Below are positions 36,777 to 43,809 of a stretch of DNA of 43,809 bases, piece by piece. The DNA lies in contig JAPLRU010000059.1 of NCBI GenBank assembly GCA_026399025.1, positions 1 to 43,809 of the forward strand, given 5' to 3'. How positions within the stretch are numbered: position 1 is the stretch's first letter; each line of letters opens with the position of its first letter. Source of the DNA: Methylobacter sp. (GTDB taxonomy: Bacteria > Pseudomonadota > Gammaproteobacteria > Methylococcales > Methylomonadaceae). The notes under the pieces were generated by a model, which ran no database searches, had not been told where the DNA came from, and saw only the letters and a program-made list of their open reading frames with translations. A program made the position numbers and the translations under genes.

Positions 36777-36868
36777 TGTTTATGTTTTGTATATAAAATA
36801 GTTTGACAAATATTGTACAGTTAGAGTAACTTTAATACCAGACTAAAAACATCAATGGGATTTAAGCC
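36777..36868. promoter_or_regulatory. Divergent control region of the CarH-like and sigma genes
   Basis: 92 bases, AT-rich. On the plus strand TTGACA (36803-36808) is followed about 18 bases later by a weak TAACTT. The word TGTACA at 36814-36819 lies between them, where a MerR-type repressor would block polymerase. A TGTATA at 36788-36793 lies upstream. This fits autoregulation plus control of the sigma gene, but no complete 12-base-spaced operator pair is present here. Confidence 0.55.
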
Positions 36869-38041
36869 ATGCCGGAAGCCGCACTCACTATCGCCCGTTC
36901 CACCGCCAGACTCAGCGAAACCGATCCCCTTACGCCGGCCATCAGTATGGAGCAAGCCAGACAGGATCTGCTGTTGCTGTTGTTAACGGAAGATGACGCA
37001 TCGACCGTTTTGCTCAAGCAGTGCCTGTTTCATTTGGAGCAAGGTGTGGATATTTCTGAAATTGTCAGCGACAGAAGCGCCGATGCGATTATTGTACAAG
37101 GGACTAATTTTGTACAGCCTAACCTTAGTCACTCTGTACACTATTTATTAGAAAATCCCGTGTCCCGGTTTTCATTATTCAATCTGCACTTTTTGCCCGG
37201 TTTTTTAATTGAAGTCGCCGAAACCTATTTGACCACCTGCTATCCTAAATCCATTTTTAGCGACTACCGGCTCAAACTTACCCAAGCCGCGCAAACCTTA
37301 CAGCGGCTTAGACAGCAAATGATCGCCGCTAATATCGGCTTGGCCGCATTTGTCGCGCATAAGCACAAGACCACCGTGCTGAGTTTCGACGATTTGTTGC
37401 AAGAAGGCGTGATCGGCTTGATTAAAGGCGTCGACCGCTTTGATCCGCATCGCGGCTTTCAATTTTCAACCTATGCGCTGCCTTGGATAAAACAGGCTAT
37501 TTCACGGCTGATCGTTAAGCAGGAAAAAATCGTGCGCTTGCCGGTCGCTTTGGCCGAAAGAGCCTGTGCGGTATTTGAAGCCATGCGTAACGCTTATCTG
37601 CAAACCGAGCGCTGGCCCAGCGTCGAACAATTAAAAACACTGTGCGATTTAAGCGAAGACGAAATCAAAACCATCAGAAGTTATTACCAAGCCACCCATT
37701 CCTTGGATGCGACGGCGGAAACCGAGGAAGACGACGGCCAAACGTTAATGGCAGGCATGAAACAGCAGCAATTCGCGCTGCCGCTGGATGAGTTGATTGA
37801 ACACAATTTGAGCCAGTATCTCGACCACGTTGTGGCGACGCTACCGGCCAAGGAAGCCGCAATTCTGACCATGCGGTTCGGCTTAAAAAACCAGACGGAA
37901 ATGACCTTGCAGGCCATTGCCGATCAACTGCAAGTAAGCCGGGAGAGAGTCAGGCAACTACAAAACGAAGCGTTAAAAAAACTAAAAAAACAGTTCGGTT
38001 GCGAGCTGATATTGTTCCTTGAACCCAATGACAGCTATTAA
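36869..38041 (+). CDS. Sigma-70 family sigma factor with unusual N-terminal extension
   Basis: 390 residues. Region 2 spans about 150-215, with DLLQEGVIGLIKGVDRFDPHRGFQFSTYALPWIKQAI. Region 3 spans about 220-275 and region 4 about 320-380, with TLQAIADQLQVSRERVRQLQNEAL. It is a group 2/3 type sigma factor resembling RpoH/RpoS in the core. The first 135 residues do not look like region 1.1 or 1.2 and I do not recognise them. GGGAT lies before the ATG. It is divergent from the CarH-like regulator and 45 bases ahead of hflK. TGTACA words fall within codons 75-91. Confidence 0.88.
   Translation: MPEAALTIARSTARLSETDPLTPAISMEQARQDLLLLLLTEDDASTVLLKQCLFHLEQGVDISEIVSDRSADAIIVQGTNFVQPNLSHSVHYLLENPVSRFSLFNLHFLPGFLIEVAETYLTTCYPKSIFSDYRLKLTQAAQTLQRLRQQMIAANIGLAAFVAHKHKTTVLSFDDLLQEGVIGLIKGVDRFDPHRGFQFSTYALPWIKQAISRLIVKQEKIVRLPVALAERACAVFEAMRNAYLQTERWPSVEQLKTLCDLSEDEIKTIRSYYQATHSLDATAETEEDDGQTLMAGMKQQQFALPLDELIEHNLSQYLDHVVATLPAKEAAILTMRFGLKNQTEMTLQAIADQLQVSRERVRQLQNEALKKLKKQFGCELILFLEPNDSY
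37093..37140. promoter_or_regulatory. TGTACA cluster inside the start of the sigma gene
   Basis: Three copies of TGTACA, at 37093-37098, 37111-37116 and 37135-37140. The first two are exactly 12 bases apart. From memory, LitR-type regulators of Pseudomonas are reported to bind two TGTA(C/T)A-like half-sites separated by 12 bases. This could be an intragenic operator; equally it may be chance in a coding region (the first two words each contribute Val-Gln codons). Confidence 0.4.
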
Positions 38042-38086
38042 AAATAATATCAATCCAGTCGCGCCACAGTCACATCGGGAGCCATT

Positions 38087-39241
38087 ATGTCATCAGAAAA
38101 ACACAACACCACCCAACAAAGCCGGCCGCCGGACTGGAAGTTTGAGTTTGAAAAACACCGGAAAGCCTTTTGCCGCAAATCGGCCGACTACGTGCTTAAC
38201 CATAAAAATAAATTTTCCGTATTAACCCTCGGCGGCGTTTTGGGCGGCGCGGTAGTGCTGATGTGGCCGGCAAGCGGCGTTTATATTGTCGATGAAGGCA
38301 ATCGCGGCGTGGTCTCCCGTTTCGGCGCCTACAGCGAAACGACCAAACCGGGGCCGCATTGGCATTTGCCCGCGCCGATTGAGAAAGTCGCCATTGTTAA
38401 TGTCGAACAGCAGCGTTTTATTGAAGTCGGTTACCGGGACACCGGCCGAGGCAATAAACCGGCCGGCATTGCGCAAGAATCGTTAATGCTGACCACCGAT
38501 GAAAACATCGTCAACGTGCGCTTGGCCGTGCAATACCAGATTAACAATGCCAAGGATTATCTTTTTAACGTCAAGGATAACGAAGCCACCCTAAAACAAC
38601 TGACCGAAAGCGTCGAACGTGCGGTCATCGGCGCTAACAACATGGATTTTGTGCTGACCGAAGGCCGCAGCGAAATTGTCGCCCAAATCAAACGCGACAT
38701 TCAGGCGGCGATGGATGACTACAAAGCCGGCATCATCATTGCCAGCGTCAACTTGCAGGACGCCCAGCCGCCGGAAGAAGTGCAAGGCGCTTTCGAGGAC
38801 GCGATCCGCGCCAGGGAAGACAAGCAGCGTTTAATCAATGAAGCCGAAGCCTACAGTAACGAGATTATTCCCAAAGCGCGCGGCGCCGCGGCCCGCTTAT
38901 TACTGGAAGCGCAAGCCTACGAAGCGGAAAAAGTCGCCAAAGCCAAAGGCGAAACCGAACGTTTCGATCAATTGCTGGTCGAATATGAAAAAGCGCCGGC
39001 GATTACCCGCAAGCGCTTGTATTTGGAAGCCAAGGAAAAATTGTTCAGCAGCACCCATAAAGTCATTGTCGATGCCGGTCAAAACGCGCCGCAACTGTAT
39101 ATGCCGTTGCAAAACAGGCCTTCGCATCCAGCCGCGGAAAACCGATCGGCGCAGGCCCAAATAACGGCCGAAGCCGCCGCCCTCGATAACGGTCAAAAAA
39201 TGGCCGGTAACAGCTTACGTCCCAGCCGGAGCAAACCATGA
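38087..39241 (+). CDS. hflK: HflK-like FtsH modulator (SPFH domain)
   Basis: 384 residues. One membrane segment (about residues 45-65) is followed by the SPFH/band-7 domain starting VDEGNRGVVSRFGAYSETTKPGPHWHLP. A long helical region comes next, with QAYEAEKVAKAKGETERFDQLLVEYEKAPAITRKRLYLEA. The glycine-rich N-terminus of E. coli HflK is missing, being replaced by a charged tail. With HflC it forms a cage around the membrane protease FtsH and controls substrate access. CGGGAG precedes the ATG. It overlaps hflC by 4 bases. Confidence 0.9.
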   Translation: MSSEKHNTTQQSRPPDWKFEFEKHRKAFCRKSADYVLNHKNKFSVLTLGGVLGGAVVLMWPASGVYIVDEGNRGVVSRFGAYSETTKPGPHWHLPAPIEKVAIVNVEQQRFIEVGYRDTGRGNKPAGIAQESLMLTTDENIVNVRLAVQYQINNAKDYLFNVKDNEATLKQLTESVERAVIGANNMDFVLTEGRSEIVAQIKRDIQAAMDDYKAGIIIASVNLQDAQPPEEVQGAFEDAIRAREDKQRLINEAEAYSNEIIPKARGAAARLLLEAQAYEAEKVAKAKGETERFDQLLVEYEKAPAITRKRLYLEAKEKLFSSTHKVIVDAGQNAPQLYMPLQNRPSHPAAENRSAQAQITAEAAALDNGQKMAGNSLRPSRSKP

Positions 39242-40098
39242 GCAGAACATATTTTTTATTACCCGCCGGCTTCAGCCTGTTAATGCTGGCCTATTTGTCG
39301 ATTTTTTATGTCAACGAACATGAAAAAGCTATTTTATTTCGTCTCGGTCAAATGGTCGTTTCAGACTTTAAACCCGGACTCCATGTTATGACCCCCATCA
39401 TTAATAATGTCAGTACATTTGATGCGCGTGTGCTGACCTTGGATGCTAAATCCGAGCGTTTTCTTACCTCCGAAAAGAAGAATGTGATTGTTGATTCGTT
39501 TGCCACCTGGCAAATCGGTGATGTGGGTCTTTTTTACACCACGGTCGGCGGCGATGACTATCAAGCCAATTTACGCCTCGACCAAATTATGAAGGACGCG
39601 ATGCGCAGTGAATTCGGCATTCGCACCATCAAACAGCTGATCTCAGAAGACCGTAGCGAACTGCGCCGCACCTTAATGAACAAGCTGTCGCCGGTAGCCG
39701 CAAAATTCGGCATCGAACTGGTCGATATTCGCATCAAGCGCATCGATCTGCCGCAGGAAGTCAGCAATTCGGTTTACCAACGGATGCGCGCCGAACGGGA
39801 ACGCGTGGCGCGGGAATTCCGCTCGCAAGGCGCGGAAACCGCCGAGCAAATCAGCGCCGAAGCCGACAAGCAAAAGCAGGTGATCTTAGCGAATGCCAGG
39901 CGCGAGGGAGAAAACATTCGCGGCCGCGGCGACGCCCAATCCGCCGATATTTACGCGAAAAGTTTCGGTAAAAATGCCGAGTTTTATGCGTTCTACCGCA
40001 GTTTGCAGGCTTATCAAACAGCGTTTGAAAAGACCGAAGATACGCTGGTGCTAAAGCCGGATTCCGATTTTTTCAAATATTTCAGCAATGAAAATTGA
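39238..40098 (+). CDS. hflC: HflC-like FtsH modulator (SPFH domain)
   Basis: 286 residues. N-terminal membrane segment, then FYVNEHEKAILFRLGQMVVSDFKPGLHVMTPIINNV (SPFH start), the DIRIKRIDLPQEVSNSVYQRMRAERERVAREFRSQGAE helical hallmark, and a C-terminal YAKSFGKNAEFYAFYRSLQAYQTAF segment. Partner of HflK in the FtsH-HflKC complex. Translation is coupled to hflK by ATGA; ftsH follows after 24 bases. Confidence 0.93.
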   Translation: MSRTYFLLPAGFSLLMLAYLSIFYVNEHEKAILFRLGQMVVSDFKPGLHVMTPIINNVSTFDARVLTLDAKSERFLTSEKKNVIVDSFATWQIGDVGLFYTTVGGDDYQANLRLDQIMKDAMRSEFGIRTIKQLISEDRSELRRTLMNKLSPVAAKFGIELVDIRIKRIDLPQEVSNSVYQRMRAERERVAREFRSQGAETAEQISAEADKQKQVILANARREGENIRGRGDAQSADIYAKSFGKNAEFYAFYRSLQAYQTAFEKTEDTLVLKPDSDFFKYFSNEN

Positions 40099-40122
40099 CG
40101 CTTAAGCAGAGAGATAAAAACC

Positions 40123-42012
40123 ATGAAAGGATATATTTTACGGGGCGTGATATTTATTGCGCTCAGTGCCATCGTCTACGGCTTCTTTAACCAAACCGCG
40201 CCGGTTTACCAAGAAAACTATGCAGTGGCTTATTCGGACTTTATTGACAGTGTACGCAGCCGCGGCATCTCGGAAGTGATGATCAACGGCGTTAATATAG
40301 ACGGTCGTCGCACTAACGGCGAACGCTTTAGCACTTACAACCCCAACGATCCGCGCCTGATAGACGAGCTGTTGGAATACGACGTAAAAATCAAAGTGGA
40401 AAAGCCGCAAGTGACTTCAGAGGCGACCCAAATCCTGATTTCCTGGACACCGATGCTGTTGTTGATCGGTCTCGCGGTTTACTTTATGCGCAAGCAAACC
40501 GGCGGCTCCGGGCAAATGGGCTTCGGTAAAAGCCGCGCCAAGTTGATGGCCGAAGATCAAATCAAGGTACGTTTCAGCGATGTCGCCGGGGTTGAAGAAG
40601 CCAAACAGGATGTCGTGGAGATGGTGGATTTTCTGAAAGATCCCGGCAAATACGAAGTGCTCGGCGGCAAGATACCGCGCGGGGTGTTAATGGTCGGTCC
40701 GCCGGGTACCGGCAAAACCTTGCTGGCCAGAGCCATTGCCGGTGAAGCCGGAGTGCCGTTCTTTTCGATTTCCGGTTCCGATTTCGTCGAAATGTTTGTC
40801 GGCGTCGGCGCATCGAGAGTGCGCGATATGTTTGTCGAAGCCAAAAAGCGCGCGCCCTGCATTATTTTTATCGACGAAATCGATGCGGTCGGTCGGCATC
40901 GCGGCAACGGCGGTATGGGCGGCGGTAACGACGAGCGCGAACAAACCTTAAACCAATTGTTGGTCGAAATGGACGGTTTTAGCGGCAACGAAGGCATTAT
41001 CGTAATCGCCGCCACCAACCGCTCGGATGTGCTCGATAAAGCCTTATTGAGACCGGGCCGTTTTGATCGTCAGGTGCAGGTCGGCTTGCCCGACATCAAG
41101 GGCCGCGAACAAATCCTCAAAGTCCATGCCGACAAAGTGCCGCTGGCCGATGACGTCAACATTAACGATTTGGCGCGCGGCACGCCGGGCTTTTCCGGTG
41201 CCGAACTCGCCAACCTGATTAACGAAGGCGCGTTATTTGCCGCCCGCAGCAATCAGCGCGTGGTGACGATGAACGATCTTGATAAGGCGCGCGACAAAAT
41301 GATCATGGGCGCGGAAAAACGCACGATGGTCATGACTCAAGACGATTTGTTGATGACCGCTTATCACGAGGCGGGTCATGCGATTGTCGGCCGGATCGTG
41401 CCCGACCACGACCCGGTTTACAAAGTCAGCATCATGCCGCGCGGCGGCGCGCTGGGCATCACCATGTTCCTGCCGGAACGCGATCAATACAGCGCCAGCA
41501 AGGATAAACTGGACAGCCAAATCTCCAGTCTGTTCGGCGGCCGAGTTGCGGAAGCCTTGATTTACGGCAAAAGCAAGGTCACCACCGGCGCATCCAATGA
41601 CATTCAACGCGCGACGCAACTGGCGCGCAACATGGTCACCAAATGGGGCTTGTCGGATCGTCTCGGTCCTATGGATTACGGCGATAACGAGGGCAGCTAT
41701 ATGGGGCCGCAAGCCAAGCCGATGTCGGAAAAAATGGCGCAAGTCATCGACGAGGAGATTCGTCATGTGATCGACATAAACTATCAACGCGCCGAGCACA
41801 TCCTGAAAGAGCATATCGAGATTCTGCACAATCTGGCTCATGCCTTGCTGGCGTGGGAAACTTTGGATAAGTATCAAATCGACGAATTGATGCAAGGCCG
41901 GATGATTGCCCCGCCGGAGCCGGTTGTCGATGCCGCCGTGCTTAGCGAAATCGAGCTGGATAAATCCGGCAATACTAAAACGCCCGAAGATTCGAAACTC
42001 GCGGCGTCTTAA
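40123..42012 (+). CDS. ftsH: FtsH AAA+ membrane zinc protease
   Basis: 629 residues. Two membrane segments (about 5-25 and 105-120) flank a periplasmic domain. The AAA+ module has Walker A GPPGTGKT (residues 192-199), Walker B IIFIDEID and an intact RPGRFDRQV arginine-finger region. The zinc-protease site is HEAGH at 415-419. It degrades damaged membrane proteins and short-lived regulators such as sigma-32. In E. coli, ftsH and hflKC are at separate loci; here they form one cluster with a sigma factor. Whether another ftsH exists in this genome cannot be seen. Confidence 0.95.
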   Translation: MKGYILRGVIFIALSAIVYGFFNQTAPVYQENYAVAYSDFIDSVRSRGISEVMINGVNIDGRRTNGERFSTYNPNDPRLIDELLEYDVKIKVEKPQVTSEATQILISWTPMLLLIGLAVYFMRKQTGGSGQMGFGKSRAKLMAEDQIKVRFSDVAGVEEAKQDVVEMVDFLKDPGKYEVLGGKIPRGVLMVGPPGTGKTLLARAIAGEAGVPFFSISGSDFVEMFVGVGASRVRDMFVEAKKRAPCIIFIDEIDAVGRHRGNGGMGGGNDEREQTLNQLLVEMDGFSGNEGIIVIAATNRSDVLDKALLRPGRFDRQVQVGLPDIKGREQILKVHADKVPLADDVNINDLARGTPGFSGAELANLINEGALFAARSNQRVVTMNDLDKARDKMIMGAEKRTMVMTQDDLLMTAYHEAGHAIVGRIVPDHDPVYKVSIMPRGGALGITMFLPERDQYSASKDKLDSQISSLFGGRVAEALIYGKSKVTTGASNDIQRATQLARNMVTKWGLSDRLGPMDYGDNEGSYMGPQAKPMSEKMAQVIDEEIRHVIDINYQRAEHILKEHIEILHNLAHALLAWETLDKYQIDELMQGRMIAPPEPVVDAAVLSEIELDKSGNTKTPEDSKLAAS

Positions 42013-42064
42013 ATTAAACCTATTGAGCCAAAGGCTGAGCCTTGGCTAACCCGTCCTCCTCTAT

Positions 42065-42104
42065 ATGCCCTTCAACCACTTACTTTGTGAAGGGCATCTT
42101 TTTT
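42065..42104 (+). terminator. Intrinsic terminator after ftsH
   Basis: Perfect 10-base stem ATGCCCTTCA/TGAAGGGCAT (42065-42074 with 42088-42097), 13-base loop, then C and six Ts. It cleanly ends the sigma-hflK-hflC-ftsH transcript. A weaker hairpin (AGCCAAAGGC/GCCTTGGCT) precedes it near 42027. Confidence 0.85.
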
Positions 42105-42118
42105 CTATGGAGATGTTG

Positions 42119-42550
42119 ATGAATACTCAATTTTCTAATTATAAAATTCCGTCCTCGCTCAGCCTATTGCTGGCCTTTAATTTTAATATCGCTGTCGTTC
42201 TTCTGCTGATTGTCAGCTTTATATCCGCAGCCGATAGCGCCGTTGTTTTTGACAACAACAACGAACTTTACGGGCCCTTAGCCGGTAACCTGCGTTTGAT
42301 GCTGATTTATTTAACCCTCAGCCAATTTGCCGCGTACTGTTTTTGCAGCTACACCCAAGATTACCGGCTATTACTGCCGGTAGGCTTATTTTGGTTAATG
42401 CTGACGGGCTCTCTCGAATTTTACGGCATGATTAACCAGATACCCATCGACGAAGACTATAACTGGCTTTTTCTGTATTTAGGCTTGTCTAATCTGCTCT
42501 ACGGCGGCGTTATGGTTATTAACAAATATCAGCAGCAAGAAGCCGATTGA
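42119..42550 (+). CDS. Hypothetical four-helix membrane protein
   Basis: 143 residues with four hydrophobic segments (about 12-34, 55-75, 80-100 and 115-135). A negatively charged loop lies between the first two and between the last two. No family recognised. ATG 42119 is preceded by GGAG at six bases; two earlier in-frame ATGs at 42107 and 42113 overlap that site and are less likely. It lies just beyond the ftsH terminator, so it probably has separate or read-through expression. Confidence 0.7.
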   Translation: MNTQFSNYKIPSSLSLLLAFNFNIAVVLLLIVSFISAADSAVVFDNNNELYGPLAGNLRLMLIYLTLSQFAAYCFCSYTQDYRLLLPVGLFWLMLTGSLEFYGMINQIPIDEDYNWLFLYLGLSNLLYGGVMVINKYQQQEAD

Positions 42551-42573
42551 AGCACCCAAGACAGCCGTGCAAT

Positions 42574-43479
42574 TTAACGAGCGAGCGCAACTTGCAGCAC
42601 CACGTTTCGAATGTTATTGCTCCAAGTAAGTTCATGTATATCGAATTCATTGGCGCTCTGCCGGTCGTCGTCATCTAATTTAATACCCAACTTGCTGAGT
42701 TTAAAATGGGTTTTATCGATGCTCAACAGCTTGGACGGGATTTCGAGATACTCAACCAAGGTATTCAAATAAACATCGGGATTAGCCAAACTCTTCACCC
42801 GCGACTCGTAAGAGTTGTCGGTATGAGTGTAAAGTTGATTGACCATACGCGCAGTCATCTCCTGCTTGAGCAATGCCACGACGTGTTCGAACAAATATTT
42901 TTTTAGCGCCGCGCCAAGCTCCGCACGGCTGGCGCAAGGCGTATGAATCTTATGTGAAGAAAAATTGACCGCTTGTTGCGGTACTTCGCGAATCAGCGTA
43001 TCGCCCTGTAGCGCTACGCCCAGCAAGCCCTTTTCGCTCTTGCAGGCGGTTAATAATAGATACAGCACCGGAACTTGGTATTTGCTATGCGAGCGTAAAT
43101 AAGCATCTACCTCGTGCTCGGTTGCCACTAGCTTGTCAATATCTTTACGACTCACGAACAGGGCATTGATCAAAGGGTCCATCATGAAGTCATTCGGGTT
43201 TAAATCAACGGGCGGAGGAATTTCATCGGCAATCTGTAATACATGGTCATACAGCGCCCGCACATGGCCTCTTAATTTATAAGAATAATCGTTTACCGCG
43301 CGTAACTTGGTATTCGAGGCCTCGACAAAATTTTCGACGATCCGCTTGTCTTCCTCGGTCTGCGGCTCGTCATGCATATGACGCCCCAAACTGCCGACAA
43401 GCGTTTGCAAATGATGTAACTGGTCGTCGAAAAACGCCCTAAGACTCAAAGCTTCATGTGTTCGTCTATTGTCGTTCAT
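42574..43479 (-). CDS. Hypothetical protein
   Basis: 301 residues that I do not recognise. Soluble and largely helical, with no signal peptide. The N-terminal 100 residues have a long helical, charged pattern (HHLQTLVGSLGRHMHDE, RAVNDYSYKLRGHVRALYDHVLQ). The middle has a strongly hydrophobic QVPVLYLLLTAC helix, and the C-terminus has LSKLGIKLDDDDRQSANEFDIHELTW. It is convergent with the membrane protein at 42119-42550. Neighbours give no functional hint. Confidence 0.75.
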   Translation of the reverse strand: MNDNRRTHEALSLRAFFDDQLHHLQTLVGSLGRHMHDEPQTEEDKRIVENFVEASNTKLRAVNDYSYKLRGHVRALYDHVLQIADEIPPPVDLNPNDFMMDPLINALFVSRKDIDKLVATEHEVDAYLRSHSKYQVPVLYLLLTACKSEKGLLGVALQGDTLIREVPQQAVNFSSHKIHTPCASRAELGAALKKYLFEHVVALLKQEMTARMVNQLYTHTDNSYESRVKSLANPDVYLNTLVEYLEIPSKLLSIDKTHFKLSKLGIKLDDDDRQSANEFDIHELTWSNNIRNVVLQVALAR

Positions 43480-43667
43480 GACTGTTTTCCGGATGGAGGT
43501 GAGGTGGAGAGTTTTAGCTTGGGGGCTGATTCAAAAAAATGTCATTTATTTTTACCATGAAGACCATGAAGGACTTGAAGATATATAGAGCCCAAAGTGA
43601 ATAAAGCGACATCGTTCCCACGCTACGGAGACTGTGAAAGTATTCGTTTTAGAACAAAAGCAAAAGC

Positions 43668-43761
43668 ATTCACCACGAAGGCACGAAGGACACGAAGTTT
43701 TCAATACATTGAGTTTAAAGAATTATTTTTCCTTCGTGATCTTCGTGCCTTCGTGGTGAAT
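43668..43761. repeat. CTTCGTG-type palindrome
   Basis: 31-base arms (43668-43698 with 43731-43761), of which the outer 21 bases match perfectly. The arms carry internal CACGAAG/CTTCGTG repeats. Such elements look dispersed; a decayed relative may lie near 26390. Confidence 0.85.
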
Positions 43762-43786
43762 AGGTTTTTAAACTCATTTTTTATAG

Positions 43787-43808
43787 TTCCCACGCTCCGG
43801 CGTGGGAA
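43787..43808. repeat. TTCCCACGC hairpin
   Basis: Perfect 9-base arms TTCCCACGC/GCGTGGGAA around TCCG at the window edge, likely part of a larger dispersed element that continues beyond it. Confidence 0.75.
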
Positions 43809-43809
43809 T

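Larger units (their letters stand above)
43480..43809. other. Repeat-rich intergenic end of the window
   Basis: 330 bases with no reading frame of note. It holds the upstream region of the gene at 42574-43479 and two palindromes described separately. GTTCCCACGCT occurs at 43613-43624 and again inside the last palindrome. Confidence 0.6.

Noticed and set aside
20015..43809. Prophage or integrative element
   Set aside because: No integrase, transposase, phage structural gene or tRNA-flanked direct repeat is visible.

Overview
The window looks like a chromosomal segment of a gammaproteobacterium, most plausibly a methanotroph-type Methylococcales. This is inferred from gene content and order (petABC-sspAB, murA-hisG-hisD-hisC, an mla operon) and from many palindromic intergenic repeats. 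No methane-oxidation gene or rRNA is present to prove it. I see no tRNA, rRNA, CRISPR array, insertion sequence or prophage.

Layout. 0-4.7 kb: the 5' part of a vanZ-like gene (minus strand), a DUF455 ferritin-like protein, and a four-gene MCE lipid transporter (permease with fused STAS domain, ATPase, MCE protein, PqiC-like lipoprotein). The ATPase carries an in-frame duplicated 17-residue repeat. 5.3-19.5 kb, all minus strand: a backbone block whose order resembles the equivalent Pseudomonas region, sspB-sspA-petCBA, hisC-hisD, hisG-murA and mlaB-D-E-F. It departs from that order in two ways. The mla operon has no mlaC and no bolA/ibaG gene. A HDOD gene and a two-gene AAA ATPase/TOPRIM (DUF3226-like) cassette sit between hisG and hisD. 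20-26.2 kb, plus strand: a PAS/GGDEF/EAL membrane protein, a heptad-repeat coiled-coil PD-(D/E)XK protein and ethanolamine ammonia-lyase eutBC. 26.6-32.7 kb: a Met/His-rich secreted protein, an acyltransferase, an unrecognised protein, a HupE/UreJ protein, and an archaeal-type AMP/thymidine phosphorylase paired with a PRPP-synthetase-like gene. 32.9-35.5 kb: an 845-residue RTX protein built of five modules. 35.9-42.0 kb: a CarH/LitR-type B12-binding MerR regulator divergent from a cluster made of a sigma-70 family factor, hflK, hflC and ftsH. 42-43.8 kb: two unrecognised genes and a palindromic repeat block.

The most interesting candidate system is the CarH-like regulator with the sigma factor and HflK-HflC-FtsH. 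The regulator keeps the residues used by the adenosylcobalamin photoreceptor CarH. TGTACA words cluster at the promoter and inside the start of the sigma gene. I infer a light- or cobalamin-gated sigma factor feeding a membrane-protein quality-control protease. The second candidate is the AAA/TOPRIM pair, which resembles two-component OLD/PARIS-like defence modules and is embedded in the histidine operon, four bases from hisD.
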